Shown here: piece after piece, positions 25,801 to 34,441 of the stretch
How the letters are laid out: every line of letters begins with the position of its first letter
Numbering within the stretch: position 1 is the first letter of the stretch
Assembly (NCBI GenBank): GCA_003010405.1
Contig: PJLO01000013.1
Location: 1-64,000 of the forward strand
Source: Acidobacteriota bacterium
GTDB lineage: Bacteria > Acidobacteriota > Terriglobia > Terriglobales > Acidobacteriaceae
Reading direction: 5' to 3'
Length of the DNA: 64,000 bases
Notes under the pieces: model-generated
The model's database searches: none
Told to the model about the DNA's origin: nothing
What the model saw: only the letters and a program-made list of their open reading frames with translations
Program-made: the position numbers and the translations under genes

Positions 25801-27942
25801 ATGAATACGAGTCAGCCTAACGCGCTCGCCCACGCCTCCTCTGCTTACCTCCGATCCGCGATGAACCAGCCCACTCACTGGCACGAGTGGAGCCCAGAGG
25901 CACTCGCCCTCGCCAAGAAAGAAGACAAACCTATTCTGCTCGACATCGGCGCGGTGTGGTGCCACTGGTGTCATGTAATGGATCGCGAGTCGTATGAATC
26001 CGAAGAAATAGCAGCCATCCTGAACACCCACTTTGTGGCCATTAAAGTTGATCGCGATGAGCGTCCTGATGTGGACGCGCGCTACCAGGCGGCCGTAGCA
26101 GGAATAACCGGACAAAGCGGCTGGCCTCTGACGGTGTTTCTCACGCCGGAGGGCAAGCCTTTTTACGGTGGAAGCTATTTCCCTTCGCGTGATGCCTCCG
26201 GGCATCCGGCCTTTCAGCGAGTTCTGCTCGCTATCGCTCAGGCCTTTCGCGAAAAGCGCGATGAGCTGGAAGCGAGCAGCCAAAGCCTGATGAACGCGCT
26301 CGCGGATGCTGAAGGACTGCGTGAAAGCGCGGCCAACTTTTCTCCACGAATTGTGGAGCAGTTGGCGCAGGCAGCGCTTCTTTCATCTGACCGCGAGAAT
26401 GGCGGTTTCGGCAATGCGCCAAAGTTCTTTCATTCCCCCGCAATTGATCTGCTGATTGACTGGTACGCGAGCACTGGCAAGGCGCAAGTAGGAAAAGTCA
26501 TAACGACCACTCTTGAAAAGATGGCTCGCGGAGGAGTCTATGACCAGCTCGCCGGAGGTTTTCATCGTTACTCGGTCGATAATCGCTGGCGCGTGCCGCA
26601 CTTCGAAAAGATGTCTTACGACAACTCTGAACTTCTGAAGAACTATGTGCATGGCTGGCAGGCCACCGGCAATCCGTTCTTCGCAGAAGTGGCACGCGAC
26701 ATTCTGCGCTGGTTCCGCGAGTGGCTTAGCGATCGTGATCGCGGGGGCTATTATGGCTCGCAGGACGCAGATGTCGGCCTGGACGATGATGGCGACTTCT
26801 TCACTTGGACGCTCGCCGAGGCAAGCGCCGCGTTAAGCCCGGAAGAACTCGCAGTCGCAGCAGCACATTACGATATCCGCAAACACGGCGAAATGCAGCA
26901 CCGTCCGGAGAGAAATGTGCTCTGGGTAAGAGATTCCGTGGAGCAGATTGCCGCGAGCCAGAATCGCACGCTGGAAGCAACCGCGGAACTGTTGGCCAGT
27001 GCTAAAAAGAAGCTGTACTCCGCACGGCTGCAAAGACCAATGCCATTTATTGACCGTACTCTATACACCGGCTGGAATGCGCTCTGTATCTCCGCCGTAT
27101 TGCAGGCTGCACGTGTTTTGGGAGAAAACGAGGAGCAGGAATTTGCGCTGCGTTCGCTCGACCGCCTGCTCTCCGAGGCATGGCAACCAGCACGGGGACT
27201 GCTGCACGTGACGGCCTATGCCGAGGGCGGCCTGAGCCAACGGCCAGCGGGTTTGCTCGACGATTATGCTTTTACGGTGCTTGCCTGTCTTGATGCCTAC
27301 GAAGCAACCAGCACTCTGCGTTACCTGAAGAGCGCCGAGGAAATCACTGCGCGCATGATCGCGGGATTTTACGATGAAACCAGTGGTGGCTTTTTCGATC
27401 TTGATATCACCTTGCCCGATGAACCGATCGGAGCATTGGGCGCGAGGAGAAAGCCGTTTCAGGATTCTGCAACTCCCGCAGGCAATTCCGCTGCCGCAAT
27501 TGCACTGTTGCGCCTTCACGCATTCAACGGGGATGCGCGGTTGCATCAGCGAGCCGAAGACACGCTGAAAGCGTTTGCCGGAATTGCCGGACAGTTCGGG
27601 ATTGCTGCTGGCACATACGGACTGGCTTCGACGTGGATGGCGCGTGCGCACACACAGGTGATTGTGATTGGCGAAGGCTCCGATGCAGACACATTGTATG
27701 CGGAGGCGCTCGCTCCCTTCGCGCTGAACAAGGTCGTGCTCCGGGTGAAGAATCCGGTAAGCCCGCAGGCTGAATTGCCACCTGCGTTGGCAGATACTAT
27801 CGCCGCTGCGGCGGGAACTACTGAAGGTCGCGCTGTCGCCCTGTTATGTAGCGACTTCGCTTGTCAGCCTCCGATTTACAACAGTAATGAGTTGCGCGTG
27901 GCCCTCCGCAACACCATTTACGGGGGACGGTTAGTCGCTTAG
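25801..27942 (+). CDS. DUF255 thioredoxin-like / six-hairpin protein (YyaL family)
   Basis: The 713-residue protein is of the YyaL/SPATA20 family. The N-terminus LAHASSAYLRSAMNQPTHWH aligns with the family opening and supports the start at 25801. A thioredoxin-like domain with WCHWCHVMDRESYES follows at about residues 50-70. The remainder is an alpha/alpha-barrel like N-acylglucosamine 2-epimerases, with KMSYDNSELLKNY and LYTGWNALCISA. Function is not established for bacterial members. A redox role is suggested by the CxxC motif. No signal peptide is seen. The upstream terminator separates it from the peptidase gene. Confidence 0.9.
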   Translation: MNTSQPNALAHASSAYLRSAMNQPTHWHEWSPEALALAKKEDKPILLDIGAVWCHWCHVMDRESYESEEIAAILNTHFVAIKVDRDERPDVDARYQAAVAGITGQSGWPLTVFLTPEGKPFYGGSYFPSRDASGHPAFQRVLLAIAQAFREKRDELEASSQSLMNALADAEGLRESAANFSPRIVEQLAQAALLSSDRENGGFGNAPKFFHSPAIDLLIDWYASTGKAQVGKVITTTLEKMARGGVYDQLAGGFHRYSVDNRWRVPHFEKMSYDNSELLKNYVHGWQATGNPFFAEVARDILRWFREWLSDRDRGGYYGSQDADVGLDDDGDFFTWTLAEASAALSPEELAVAAAHYDIRKHGEMQHRPERNVLWVRDSVEQIAASQNRTLEATAELLASAKKKLYSARLQRPMPFIDRTLYTGWNALCISAVLQAARVLGENEEQEFALRSLDRLLSEAWQPARGLLHVTAYAEGGLSQRPAGLLDDYAFTVLACLDAYEATSTLRYLKSAEEITARMIAGFYDETSGGFFDLDITLPDEPIGALGARRKPFQDSATPAGNSAAAIALLRLHAFNGDARLHQRAEDTLKAFAGIAGQFGIAAGTYGLASTWMARAHTQVIVIGEGSDADTLYAEALAPFALNKVVLRVKNPVSPQAELPPALADTIAAAAGTTEGRAVALLCSDFACQPPIYNSNELRVALRNTIYGGRLVA

Positions 27943-28078
27943 AGGGGAAATACCGCGGCTGAACTTTTCAAAGGAGAAAAGTAGGAAGAAACCAATTCTG
28001 CACGAAAGAAATCGTAATGATCACTGCCTAAATTCGGCCTGGTTCGACCAGCAGCCCAGCTTACGTTAGAGTGAGAAC

Positions 28079-28606
28079 ATGCCCACAATTGCTAAGAACC
28101 TCAAAAAGAATACGGCAGGGAAAAAAGCTGCGAAAAACGGTTCACCAAAAACGTCGGCCAAAGCGTCAAAAACGAATACTAACGGCTTTCGTTCGGGAAC
28201 CTATATAGTGCCGCGCGGGCATGTCAGCATCGCGGTGCCAACCTTCTGGACTTTGCGCCAGACGAACGACGACTTACAGGTGGAATCCGAGGCCAGCGAG
28301 ACGACCGTTGTTGTGACCGCTTACCAGCGAAGCGAGCAAGTGAAGTCTCTTGATGCACGAGATTACTTGAAGCATTTTCTCGAAACGGCTCCGGTGGCGG
28401 GACGGGTTCAAAGAGGCGAGTCCAGCAAGCAGAAGGCTAGTGCGCGTTATCGCGATGAAGAAGGCGACAACTGGTTCGTTCTCTTCATTTCCAATGGAAA
28501 GACACTACTGCTGGCAACCTGCCACTCGAATCGGCCATTAACCTCCCGCGAAGGCAAGACGGGAGTCGCAGTGCTGGATTCGATCACACTGAAAACGCGA
28601 GCGTAA
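28079..28606 (+). CDS. Hypothetical protein with Lys/Ala-rich N-terminus
   Basis: The first 37 residues are a low-complexity Lys/Ala/Ser/Asn tract. The remaining 140 residues form a compact domain with alternating strands (GHVSIAVPTFWTL, TTVVVTAYQRSEQ, NWFVLFISNGKTLLLATC). I cannot assign a family. The stop is two bases from the next gene's start codon, so the two are very likely cotranscribed and possibly coupled. Confidence 0.65.
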   Translation: MPTIAKNLKKNTAGKKAAKNGSPKTSAKASKTNTNGFRSGTYIVPRGHVSIAVPTFWTLRQTNDDLQVESEASETTVVVTAYQRSEQVKSLDARDYLKHFLETAPVAGRVQRGESSKQKASARYRDEEGDNWFVLFISNGKTLLLATCHSNRPLTSREGKTGVAVLDSITLKTRA

Positions 28607-28608
28607 GT

Positions 28609-29259
28609 TTGCGGCACGGCAGCATTGAATCGTTTTTTCTGCAGGGCCAAGCCGGAAGGCTCGAAGCTCTGCTGAACCTTGGCGTATCCAACGCACAATA
28701 TGCATGCGTGATCTGCCATCCGCACCCCTTGTATGGCAGCACGATGCACAATAAGGTCGTATTCCACGCAATGAAAGCACTGAACGCGTTCGGATTTCCG
28801 GTGCTGCGCTTCAATTTTCGCGGAGTGGGAAAGAGCGAGGGTAAGCACGACAGTGGCCACGGGGAAGCCGACGATGTTAAAACTGCACTCGACTACATGG
28901 CGGAGCGGTTTTCCTTACCCATCATCTTTGCCGGCTTTTCTTTTGGAGCGGCAATTGGATTGCGCGCAGCCGTGCCGCACCCCCAGGTGAAAGCGTTGAT
29001 CGCGCTGGGCATTCCGCTGAGTGCCGAAGGACGAGATTACAGCTATGCGCTTTTGAGGGAGAGCAATAAATCCAAGCTCCTGTTAAGCGGCGGTAGAGAC
29101 GAGTTTGCACGGGCGGAGCTGCTCGACCAGGTGGCTGCCGAGGCAGCGGAACCCAAACGCGTGGTTGTAATATCGGGGGCCGACCACTTTTTCACCGGAC
29201 ATTTGGAAGAAATGCAAACAGCCCTGAACGGATGGGTGCGCGAAGTACTAGGGTATTGA
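28609..29259 (+). CDS. Alpha/beta hydrolase
   Basis: The 216-residue protein is a small alpha/beta hydrolase of the type with ICHPHPLYGSTMHNKVV and RFNFRGVGKSEG near the N-terminus. The nucleophile elbow is GFSFGAA, an acid is likely in GGRDEF, and the histidine is in SGADHFFTGH. The substrate is unknown and an ester or carbohydrate ester is likely. It begins at TTG 28609, two bases after the previous stop. No ATG alternative exists before the conserved region. The glycerate kinase gene follows 25 bp later on the same strand. Confidence 0.8.
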   Translation: MRHGSIESFFLQGQAGRLEALLNLGVSNAQYACVICHPHPLYGSTMHNKVVFHAMKALNAFGFPVLRFNFRGVGKSEGKHDSGHGEADDVKTALDYMAERFSLPIIFAGFSFGAAIGLRAAVPHPQVKALIALGIPLSAEGRDYSYALLRESNKSKLLLSGGRDEFARAELLDQVAAEAAEPKRVVVISGADHFFTGHLEEMQTALNGWVREVLGY

Positions 29260-29284
29260 CGGTTCCTGCCGTATAATTTCGGCC

Positions 29285-30631
29285 ATGACTGCGTCCGACC
29301 AAACAGTTATCGACGAGTGCACAATGCGCGCCATGCGTGCGACTGCACGGGATATCTTCAGGTACGCGCTCGACGAGTGCAGCATCGAACGCGGATTCAG
29401 CCGCAATATCCATTACGAACGCGACATTCTGCAGGTTGGCAGTGACCTGTACGATCTGGACACCTTCTCGCGGGTCTTTGTGATTTCTTTCGGCAAGGCT
29501 GCCCACACCAGCCTGGAGGCGCTGCTTTCGCGCCTGGGTGCTGGAACTGGAGCAACCGGTATTGTCTGCGCGCCCACATTGCCCGATTCGTTTGCTTTCG
29601 GCTTCCGCTATTTTCAGGGAGGCCATCCAATACCGAACCGCGAATCGCTGCGGGCGGCTGACGCGATCCTTCGCGCGCTCGAAACAATGAATGGCCGCTC
29701 ACTGGTGATTTACCTGATCAGCGGTGGTGGTTCGTCCGTCGTCGAAAAACCGATCAGCGAGGAGATATCCTTCGAAGACTTGGCCCAAACCCATGAGGCG
29801 CTGGTGCATTCGGGGGCACCCATTGCGCAGATCAATGCAGTGCGCAAACATCTTTCGGCGGTGAAAGGCGGACGCCTGGCTTTGGCTGCATCACCCGCTC
29901 ATCAGCTTTCCATAATGATCTCCGATGTGCCGGAGAACACAATTGCTTCGCTGGCAAGCGGACCGACCATGCCGGATCTCAGCACGGTCGAGCAATGCTA
30001 TGACATCGTGCGACAGTACAACCTGCTGCCACAACTGCCGGAAAGCGTTCGCGAGCTCCTCCTGACGCGCCAATTGGAAGAGACGCCGAAGCCCAACGAT
30101 CTGCCGTTTGAGCGGGCCAGATGGTGGAGCGTGCTCTCCAATATTTCCGCACAAAAGGCCACAGTGGAGCGGGCAGCAATAAACGGATTTGCCATCCAGA
30201 TCGACAACACTTGCGACGACTGGGACTACCGTAAGGCAGCCGATTACCTGCTCAAAAGAGTGCGTGAGTTACGCAAGGGAGTTTCGCGCGCATGTCTGAT
30301 CTCGGGCGGAGAAGTGACCGTCAAGATTGACGGAAAACCTGGGACCGGCGGACGCAACCAGCAATTCGCGCTCTATTGCGCCGAGCACATTGAAGGAGAG
30401 AATATCGCCGTGCTCAGCGCTGGAACTGACGGGATTGACGGAAACAGCCCGGCAGCTGGAGCAATCGTGGACGGATCAACGGTAGCGCGCGCGATTGAGA
30501 AAGGATTAAGCCCGCAGGCTGCGCTGGAAGGTTTTGATGCGTACCCGTTCTTCGAAGCACTTGGGGACACAATTGTTACCGGATTTACGGGAACCAACGT
30601 GCGCGACATACGCGTGTTGTTGGCGTGGTGA
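29285..30631 (+). CDS. Glycerate 2-kinase (GckA/TtuD, MOFRL family)
   Basis: The 448-residue protein is of the DUF4147/MOFRL class of glycerate kinases, which phosphorylate D-glycerate to 2-phosphoglycerate. Typical segments are LISGGGSSVVEKP, VNAVRKHLS-like INAVRKHLSAVKGGRLA, and the MOFRL-domain block GGRNQQFALYCAEH followed by AGTDGIDGNSPAAGAIVDG. Products of nearby oxidoreductases, such as the tartronate-semialdehyde/hydroxyisobutyrate-type reductase at 31655, could supply glycerate, so a role in glyoxylate or sugar-acid use is plausible but inferred. Confidence 0.9.
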   Translation: MTASDQTVIDECTMRAMRATARDIFRYALDECSIERGFSRNIHYERDILQVGSDLYDLDTFSRVFVISFGKAAHTSLEALLSRLGAGTGATGIVCAPTLPDSFAFGFRYFQGGHPIPNRESLRAADAILRALETMNGRSLVIYLISGGGSSVVEKPISEEISFEDLAQTHEALVHSGAPIAQINAVRKHLSAVKGGRLALAASPAHQLSIMISDVPENTIASLASGPTMPDLSTVEQCYDIVRQYNLLPQLPESVRELLLTRQLEETPKPNDLPFERARWWSVLSNISAQKATVERAAINGFAIQIDNTCDDWDYRKAADYLLKRVRELRKGVSRACLISGGEVTVKIDGKPGTGGRNQQFALYCAEHIEGENIAVLSAGTDGIDGNSPAAGAIVDGSTVARAIEKGLSPQAALEGFDAYPFFEALGDTIVTGFTGTNVRDIRVLLAW

Positions 30632-30648
30632 GCAGGCGGGAATCCGCA

Positions 30649-31530
30649 TCAGAAGAACTCAGCGACTCCCTCCTCGAGCACACGTATGCGATCTTCGACC
30701 CTTAGTCGGCGGGCAGCGGACAGCAGACGCTTTACAGGCTCGTCTACTGGTTCCTGCGAAAGTTTAAAAGTTCCAAAATGCATGGGAATCATCTTCCGGG
30801 CACCCATATCCATAAAAGCACGCAGAGCATCCTCCGGGCTGGTGTGCACGGCACGGAAGCTCTCGGGGTAGTAGGCGCCTATCGGAAGCAGGGCAATCTC
30901 GGGAGAGAGCCGATCACCAATCTCGGCAAAGCCATCGAAATAAGCAGTGTCTCCCGAGTGATAAATCGAATGATTGCCGTCGGTGAGAACATAGCCGCCA
31001 TACCCGCGATGCATGTCGCGAATGACGCGAGCTCCCCAATGTTTTGCTGGCGTCGCGGTGATGCGTATTTTTCGCAGCCGGAACTCCTCCCACCATCTCA
31101 ATTCAACTACGCGCTCGAAACCGAGGTCGTTAACGAGATCACTGACATTATCAGGCACAATGAGCAGAGGCTTGCGTCCAGTCTTGCGGCGAGTCGCGCG
31201 AGCAATGGCACGCAGCGAAGGACGATGCAGATGATCGAAGTGCGCGTGAGTTACGAGGACGGCATCAAGTGGAGGAAGATCCTGTATCCGCAAACCGGGG
31301 CGGCGCAAGCGCTTGAGAACGAAGAGCCAAGGCGCGAAGATGGGATCGATTACTATGTTGCATCCGCCAATTTGAAGAAAGAAGGAGGAATGACCAATGA
31401 AAGTGACACCCATCTGCCCGTGAACGGCGAGCACCGGGCGATGGGTTCGCCCCGTACGTCTCGCCATAGCCGAGTGTCGCACCAACCTGCCGAGCTGACC
31501 GGCTTTCCGTCTGATACTGATATTCAACAT
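30649..31530 (-). CDS. MBL-fold metallohydrolase (NAPE-PLD-like)
   Basis: The 293-residue protein has the metallo-beta-lactamase zinc motif VTHAHFDHLHR, a second ligand in ATPAKHWGAR, aspartate in YHSGDTAYFDG and a final histidine in MIPMHFGTFKLS. The spacing resembles N-acylphosphatidylethanolamine phospholipase D and UlaG-like hydrolases. The N-terminal 30 residues are basic and not hydrophobic. It is convergent with the glycerate kinase gene, with 17 bp between the stops. The natural substrate is unknown. Confidence 0.85.
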   Translation of the reverse strand: MLNISIRRKAGQLGRLVRHSAMARRTGRTHRPVLAVHGQMGVTFIGHSSFFLQIGGCNIVIDPIFAPWLFVLKRLRRPGLRIQDLPPLDAVLVTHAHFDHLHRPSLRAIARATRRKTGRKPLLIVPDNVSDLVNDLGFERVVELRWWEEFRLRKIRITATPAKHWGARVIRDMHRGYGGYVLTDGNHSIYHSGDTAYFDGFAEIGDRLSPEIALLPIGAYYPESFRAVHTSPEDALRAFMDMGARKMIPMHFGTFKLSQEPVDEPVKRLLSAARRLRVEDRIRVLEEGVAEFF

Positions 31531-31654
31531 CTCATACCTTGGACGCGAAGTTAGGCATCCACGGTTCTTTTATGGTAACTCCAAGCGGGAGCTTGTAACA
31601 TTGCCGCAACTGGCTTTTAATCAAATTCCCGCTTTCGGAAAAGGAGGAAGTCTG

Positions 31655-32503
31655 GTGAAAATCGCGTACTTGGGATTGGGCATCATGGGACGCCCGATGG
31701 CCATAAACCTGGTGAAAGCTGGGCATGATGTGACGGTGTGGAACCGGACGCCAAAAAACGTGGAAGGCGCGCGCACGGCGGCAACTCCGGCCGAGGCCGC
31801 CAAGGACGCCGAGATTGTGTGGATATGCGTTGCCGACACCAAGGCAGTGGAATCGGTTTTGTTCGGCCCTAACGGCGTCGAACAAGTGTTACGACCGGGA
31901 GTTAAGGTAATAGACTCAAGCACGATCGCACCGCTGGCAACCCGCGAATTCGCAGCCCGTGTCCGGGCCAAGGGAGCTGAGTTTTTGGATGCTCCGGTTA
32001 CGGGATCGAAAATTGGCGCCGAAAATGCGGAGCTGCTGTTCATTGTGGGCGGTCCGGAAAAGACAGTTACCGCACTCGAACCGCTATTCCTGACGTTGGG
32101 CAAAAAGGTGATCCGCGTTGGTGAAACGGGAGCGGGCGAGAGCGCAAAAATTGGAATGAATCTGATGGTTGCCACGATTTTCCAGGGCTTTGCCGAAGCT
32201 TTGGCGCTGACCGAAAAACTGGGTGTGCCTCCGGAGAAACTGGTCGAACTGATTAACTCGTCGATGATTCGAAGCGGCGTGACAGATTACAAGGCCAGCT
32301 TCGTGCTCAATCAGGATTGGTCTCCAAATTTTCCGCTTCGGTTGATGCTGAAAGATATTCGCCTGATGCTGGACGCGGCGCAGCAGGAAAAAGTAGCACT
32401 GCCAGCCCTGAGGGAAATAGAAAAGGTCTACCAAAAGGCAATCGACGCGGGACACGCAAATCACGACTACGCGGTGACAGTGGAGACGGTGAAAAATCTA
32501 TAA
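31655..32503 (+). CDS. NAD(P)-dependent 3-hydroxyisobutyrate/tartronate-semialdehyde reductase family protein
   Basis: A near-ideal ribosome site (AAGGAGGA at 31641-31648) fixes the GTG at 31655 as start, giving 282 residues. Features are the dinucleotide motif LGLGIMGRPMA, the DAPVTGSKIGAENAEL substrate loop and the catalytic lysine in GESAKIGMNLM. The family reduces or oxidises 3-hydroxyacids such as 3-hydroxyisobutyrate, glycerate, or succinic semialdehyde. Proximity to a glycerate kinase is suggestive of tartronate semialdehyde reduction, although the MBL gene lies between them on the other strand. Confidence 0.85.
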   Translation: MKIAYLGLGIMGRPMAINLVKAGHDVTVWNRTPKNVEGARTAATPAEAAKDAEIVWICVADTKAVESVLFGPNGVEQVLRPGVKVIDSSTIAPLATREFAARVRAKGAEFLDAPVTGSKIGAENAELLFIVGGPEKTVTALEPLFLTLGKKVIRVGETGAGESAKIGMNLMVATIFQGFAEALALTEKLGVPPEKLVELINSSMIRSGVTDYKASFVLNQDWSPNFPLRLMLKDIRLMLDAAQQEKVALPALREIEKVYQKAIDAGHANHDYAVTVETVKNL

Positions 32504-32598
32504 GCGCAAAACCGGGCGGTAAGACGAGGCCGATTCCTCATACCCCAAAACATCATTGCAGGGCAGACGCTTCCGAAATGGCCGACCATGCCTGTAAG

Positions 32599-32961
32599 TT
32601 ACCAGTGGTCGCCCCAGCCTCTTTGCTTTGGCTCAGTGCCCATATGCTCCAATTGTGCCTCGGCTACCCTCTTGCCTCCCGAGCCGCTTTCCGTACCGAT
32701 AATGTGAATGAGATAGAGGCAATTTCCAGCAAAACCGGACATACACCAGACGTTCTGACAACCTTCGACTGGGGCGGCAACTTGGTCATTCAAAGCTCTC
32801 ATCAGTTCGACTCGATGTGTGACGGACTCAAACTCCTCATTGCAGGCGCCGCGCAGCCACGCTTGCAATGCCAGTTCTGGAGAAGGGCCACACGCCTGGC
32901 GGACGTAGGTGCCTCCTCGGTAATCAATGACGAATGTGTAACGGGTATTCCTGTTTTTCAT
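32599..32961 (-). CDS. Hypothetical protein, 120 residues
   Basis: The N-terminus RYTFVIDYRGGTYVRQACGP looks like a small conserved cytoplasmic family in which a beta hairpin is followed by an amphipathic helix (SPELALQAWLRGA). No named domain is recognised. An AAGG ribosome site lies shortly upstream of the ATG. It is 34 bp downstream of dctA on the same strand and may be its operon partner. The longer open frame on the opposite strand is the mirror of this gene and the end of the reductase gene. Confidence 0.6.
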   Translation of the reverse strand: MKNRNTRYTFVIDYRGGTYVRQACGPSPELALQAWLRGACNEEFESVTHRVELMRALNDQVAAPVEGCQNVWCMSGFAGNCLYLIHIIGTESGSGGKRVAEAQLEHMGTEPKQRGWGDHW

Positions 32962-32994
32962 TTCGACCTTCTGTGGCGATCTCGGAAACCTGTT

Positions 32995-34323
32995 CTACAC
33001 CTCTAGCTCCGGTCCATCCGTAAGTACAATGTTGTCCTGATCTTTCTCCAAGCTCTCATTGCCCAAAACTTGCCGCAGCTTGGCCTCATCGAGACTCTTG
33101 CACCAATGTCCGACTACGATGGCCGCTACGCCGTTGCCGATGAGGTTTGTGAGTGCGCGAGCCTCCGACATGAAACGGTCGATGCCTAGGATGAGAGCCA
33201 CCCCCGCTACGGGTACCGTGCCTGTCGAAGCGAGGGTCGCAGCGAGCACGATGAACCCGCCACCGGTGACGGCGGCAGCGCCCTTGGAGGTTAGCATAAG
33301 AATCGCCAGCAAGCCAAGCTGCTGGATAAGCGAGAGGTGGGTATTTGTAGCCTGAGCGATAAATACGGCCGCCATGGTGAGGTAAATCGAAGTACCATCC
33401 AGATTGAACGAATAGCCTGCTGGAATGACCAGTCCAACTACGGACTTGTGCACGCCAACGCTTTCCAGCTTAAGCATCATTCGCGGTAACGCTGCCTCAG
33501 AGGATGAAGTTCCTAAAACGATAAACAGCTCATCCTTGATGAACTTCAGATACTTCCAGATGCTGAAGCCATGAAGCAGTGCGACCAGGCCCAGTACGGC
33601 AAAGATGAAGATAAGACATGTGGCATAGAAGCAGGCCATCAGTTTGCCAAGCTGGAAGAGCGTGCCCAGCCCATACTTGCCAATCGTGAAGGCCATCGCG
33701 CCAAAGGCTCCAACGGGCGCGACGCGCATGATGATGCCGACAATGCGAAACAGGATGGCTGAGAGCTGCTCGATAACAGTGCGGATGATCTCGCCCTGTT
33801 TTCCGACCATGTGCAAGGCGAAGCCAAACAAGATTGCGAAGAAGAGAACCGACAGAATCTCGCCTTTTGCAAAGGCTCCCACAATTGTTTCGGGAATAAT
33901 GTCCTGCAGGAATCCGCTGGTGCTCTGCATCTTGCCCGGGCCAGTGTAGGCGACAACGGCTTTTGCGTCCAGGCTCAGCGGATTCACGTTCATGCCTGTT
34001 CCGGGATGCACAACATTGACAATGACGAGGCCGATGACAAGTGCGATGGTGCTCAGGATCTCGAAATACAGAATCGCCAACGCTCCCGTCTTGCCTACCG
34101 TCTTCAGGTCTTCCATGCCGGAAATGCCGAGAACTACGGTACAGACGATGATGGGAGCAATCATCATCTTGATGAGCTTGATGAACCCGTCGCCGAATGG
34201 CTTCATCTCGACGCCAAGATTCGGATTGAAATGTCCGAGAGCGACGCCAATCAGAATTGCAACGATCACTTGAAAATACAGGTTTTTGTAAAACGCTTTA
34301 CCACCTGTTTTCGCTTCGGCCAT
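32995..34323 (-). CDS. dctA: C4-dicarboxylate:cation symporter
   Basis: The 442-residue inner-membrane protein is of the DAACS (glutamate/dicarboxylate) family. The two re-entrant loop signatures are present: [11 protein letters not shown] and the [10 protein letters not shown] region, with [21 protein letters not shown] near the C-terminus, typical of DctA rather than glutamate carriers. It would import succinate, fumarate or malate with protons or sodium. It runs leftward, with the small hypothetical gene downstream. The upstream region contains no obvious sensor kinase of the DctB type within this window. Confidence 0.9.
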   Translation of the reverse strand: MAEAKTGGKAFYKNLYFQVIVAILIGVALGHFNPNLGVEMKPFGDGFIKLIKMMIAPIIVCTVVLGISGMEDLKTVGKTGALAILYFEILSTIALVIGLVIVNVVHPGTGMNVNPLSLDAKAVVAYTGPGKMQSTSGFLQDIIPETIVGAFAKGEILSVLFFAILFGFALHMVGKQGEIIRTVIEQLSAILFRIVGIIMRVAPVGAFGAMAFTIGKYGLGTLFQLGKLMACFYATCLIFIFAVLGLVALLHGFSIWKYLKFIKDELFIVLGTSSSEAALPRMMLKLESVGVHKSVVGLVIPAGYSFNLDGTSIYLTMAAVFIAQATNTHLSLIQQLGLLAILMLTSKGAAAVTGGGFIVLAATLASTGTVPVAGVALILGIDRFMSEARALTNLIGNGVAAIVVGHWCKSLDEAKLRQVLGNESLEKDQDNIVLTDGPELEV

Positions 34324-34441
34324 AGGTACTCCTCAATATACCCGGATGAAGCAGGCGGGAAGTACCAAAATAAATAGCACTGCTGAGGATCGGCATGCGT
34401 GATTTCTGTCGCGTCCACTTGCAAATGGCAGAGATTTCTCT

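Noticed and set aside
32317..33006. Plus-strand open frame continuing past the reductase gene
   Set aside because: Its first part is in another frame of the reductase gene and the rest mirrors the 120-residue hypothetical gene on the minus strand.
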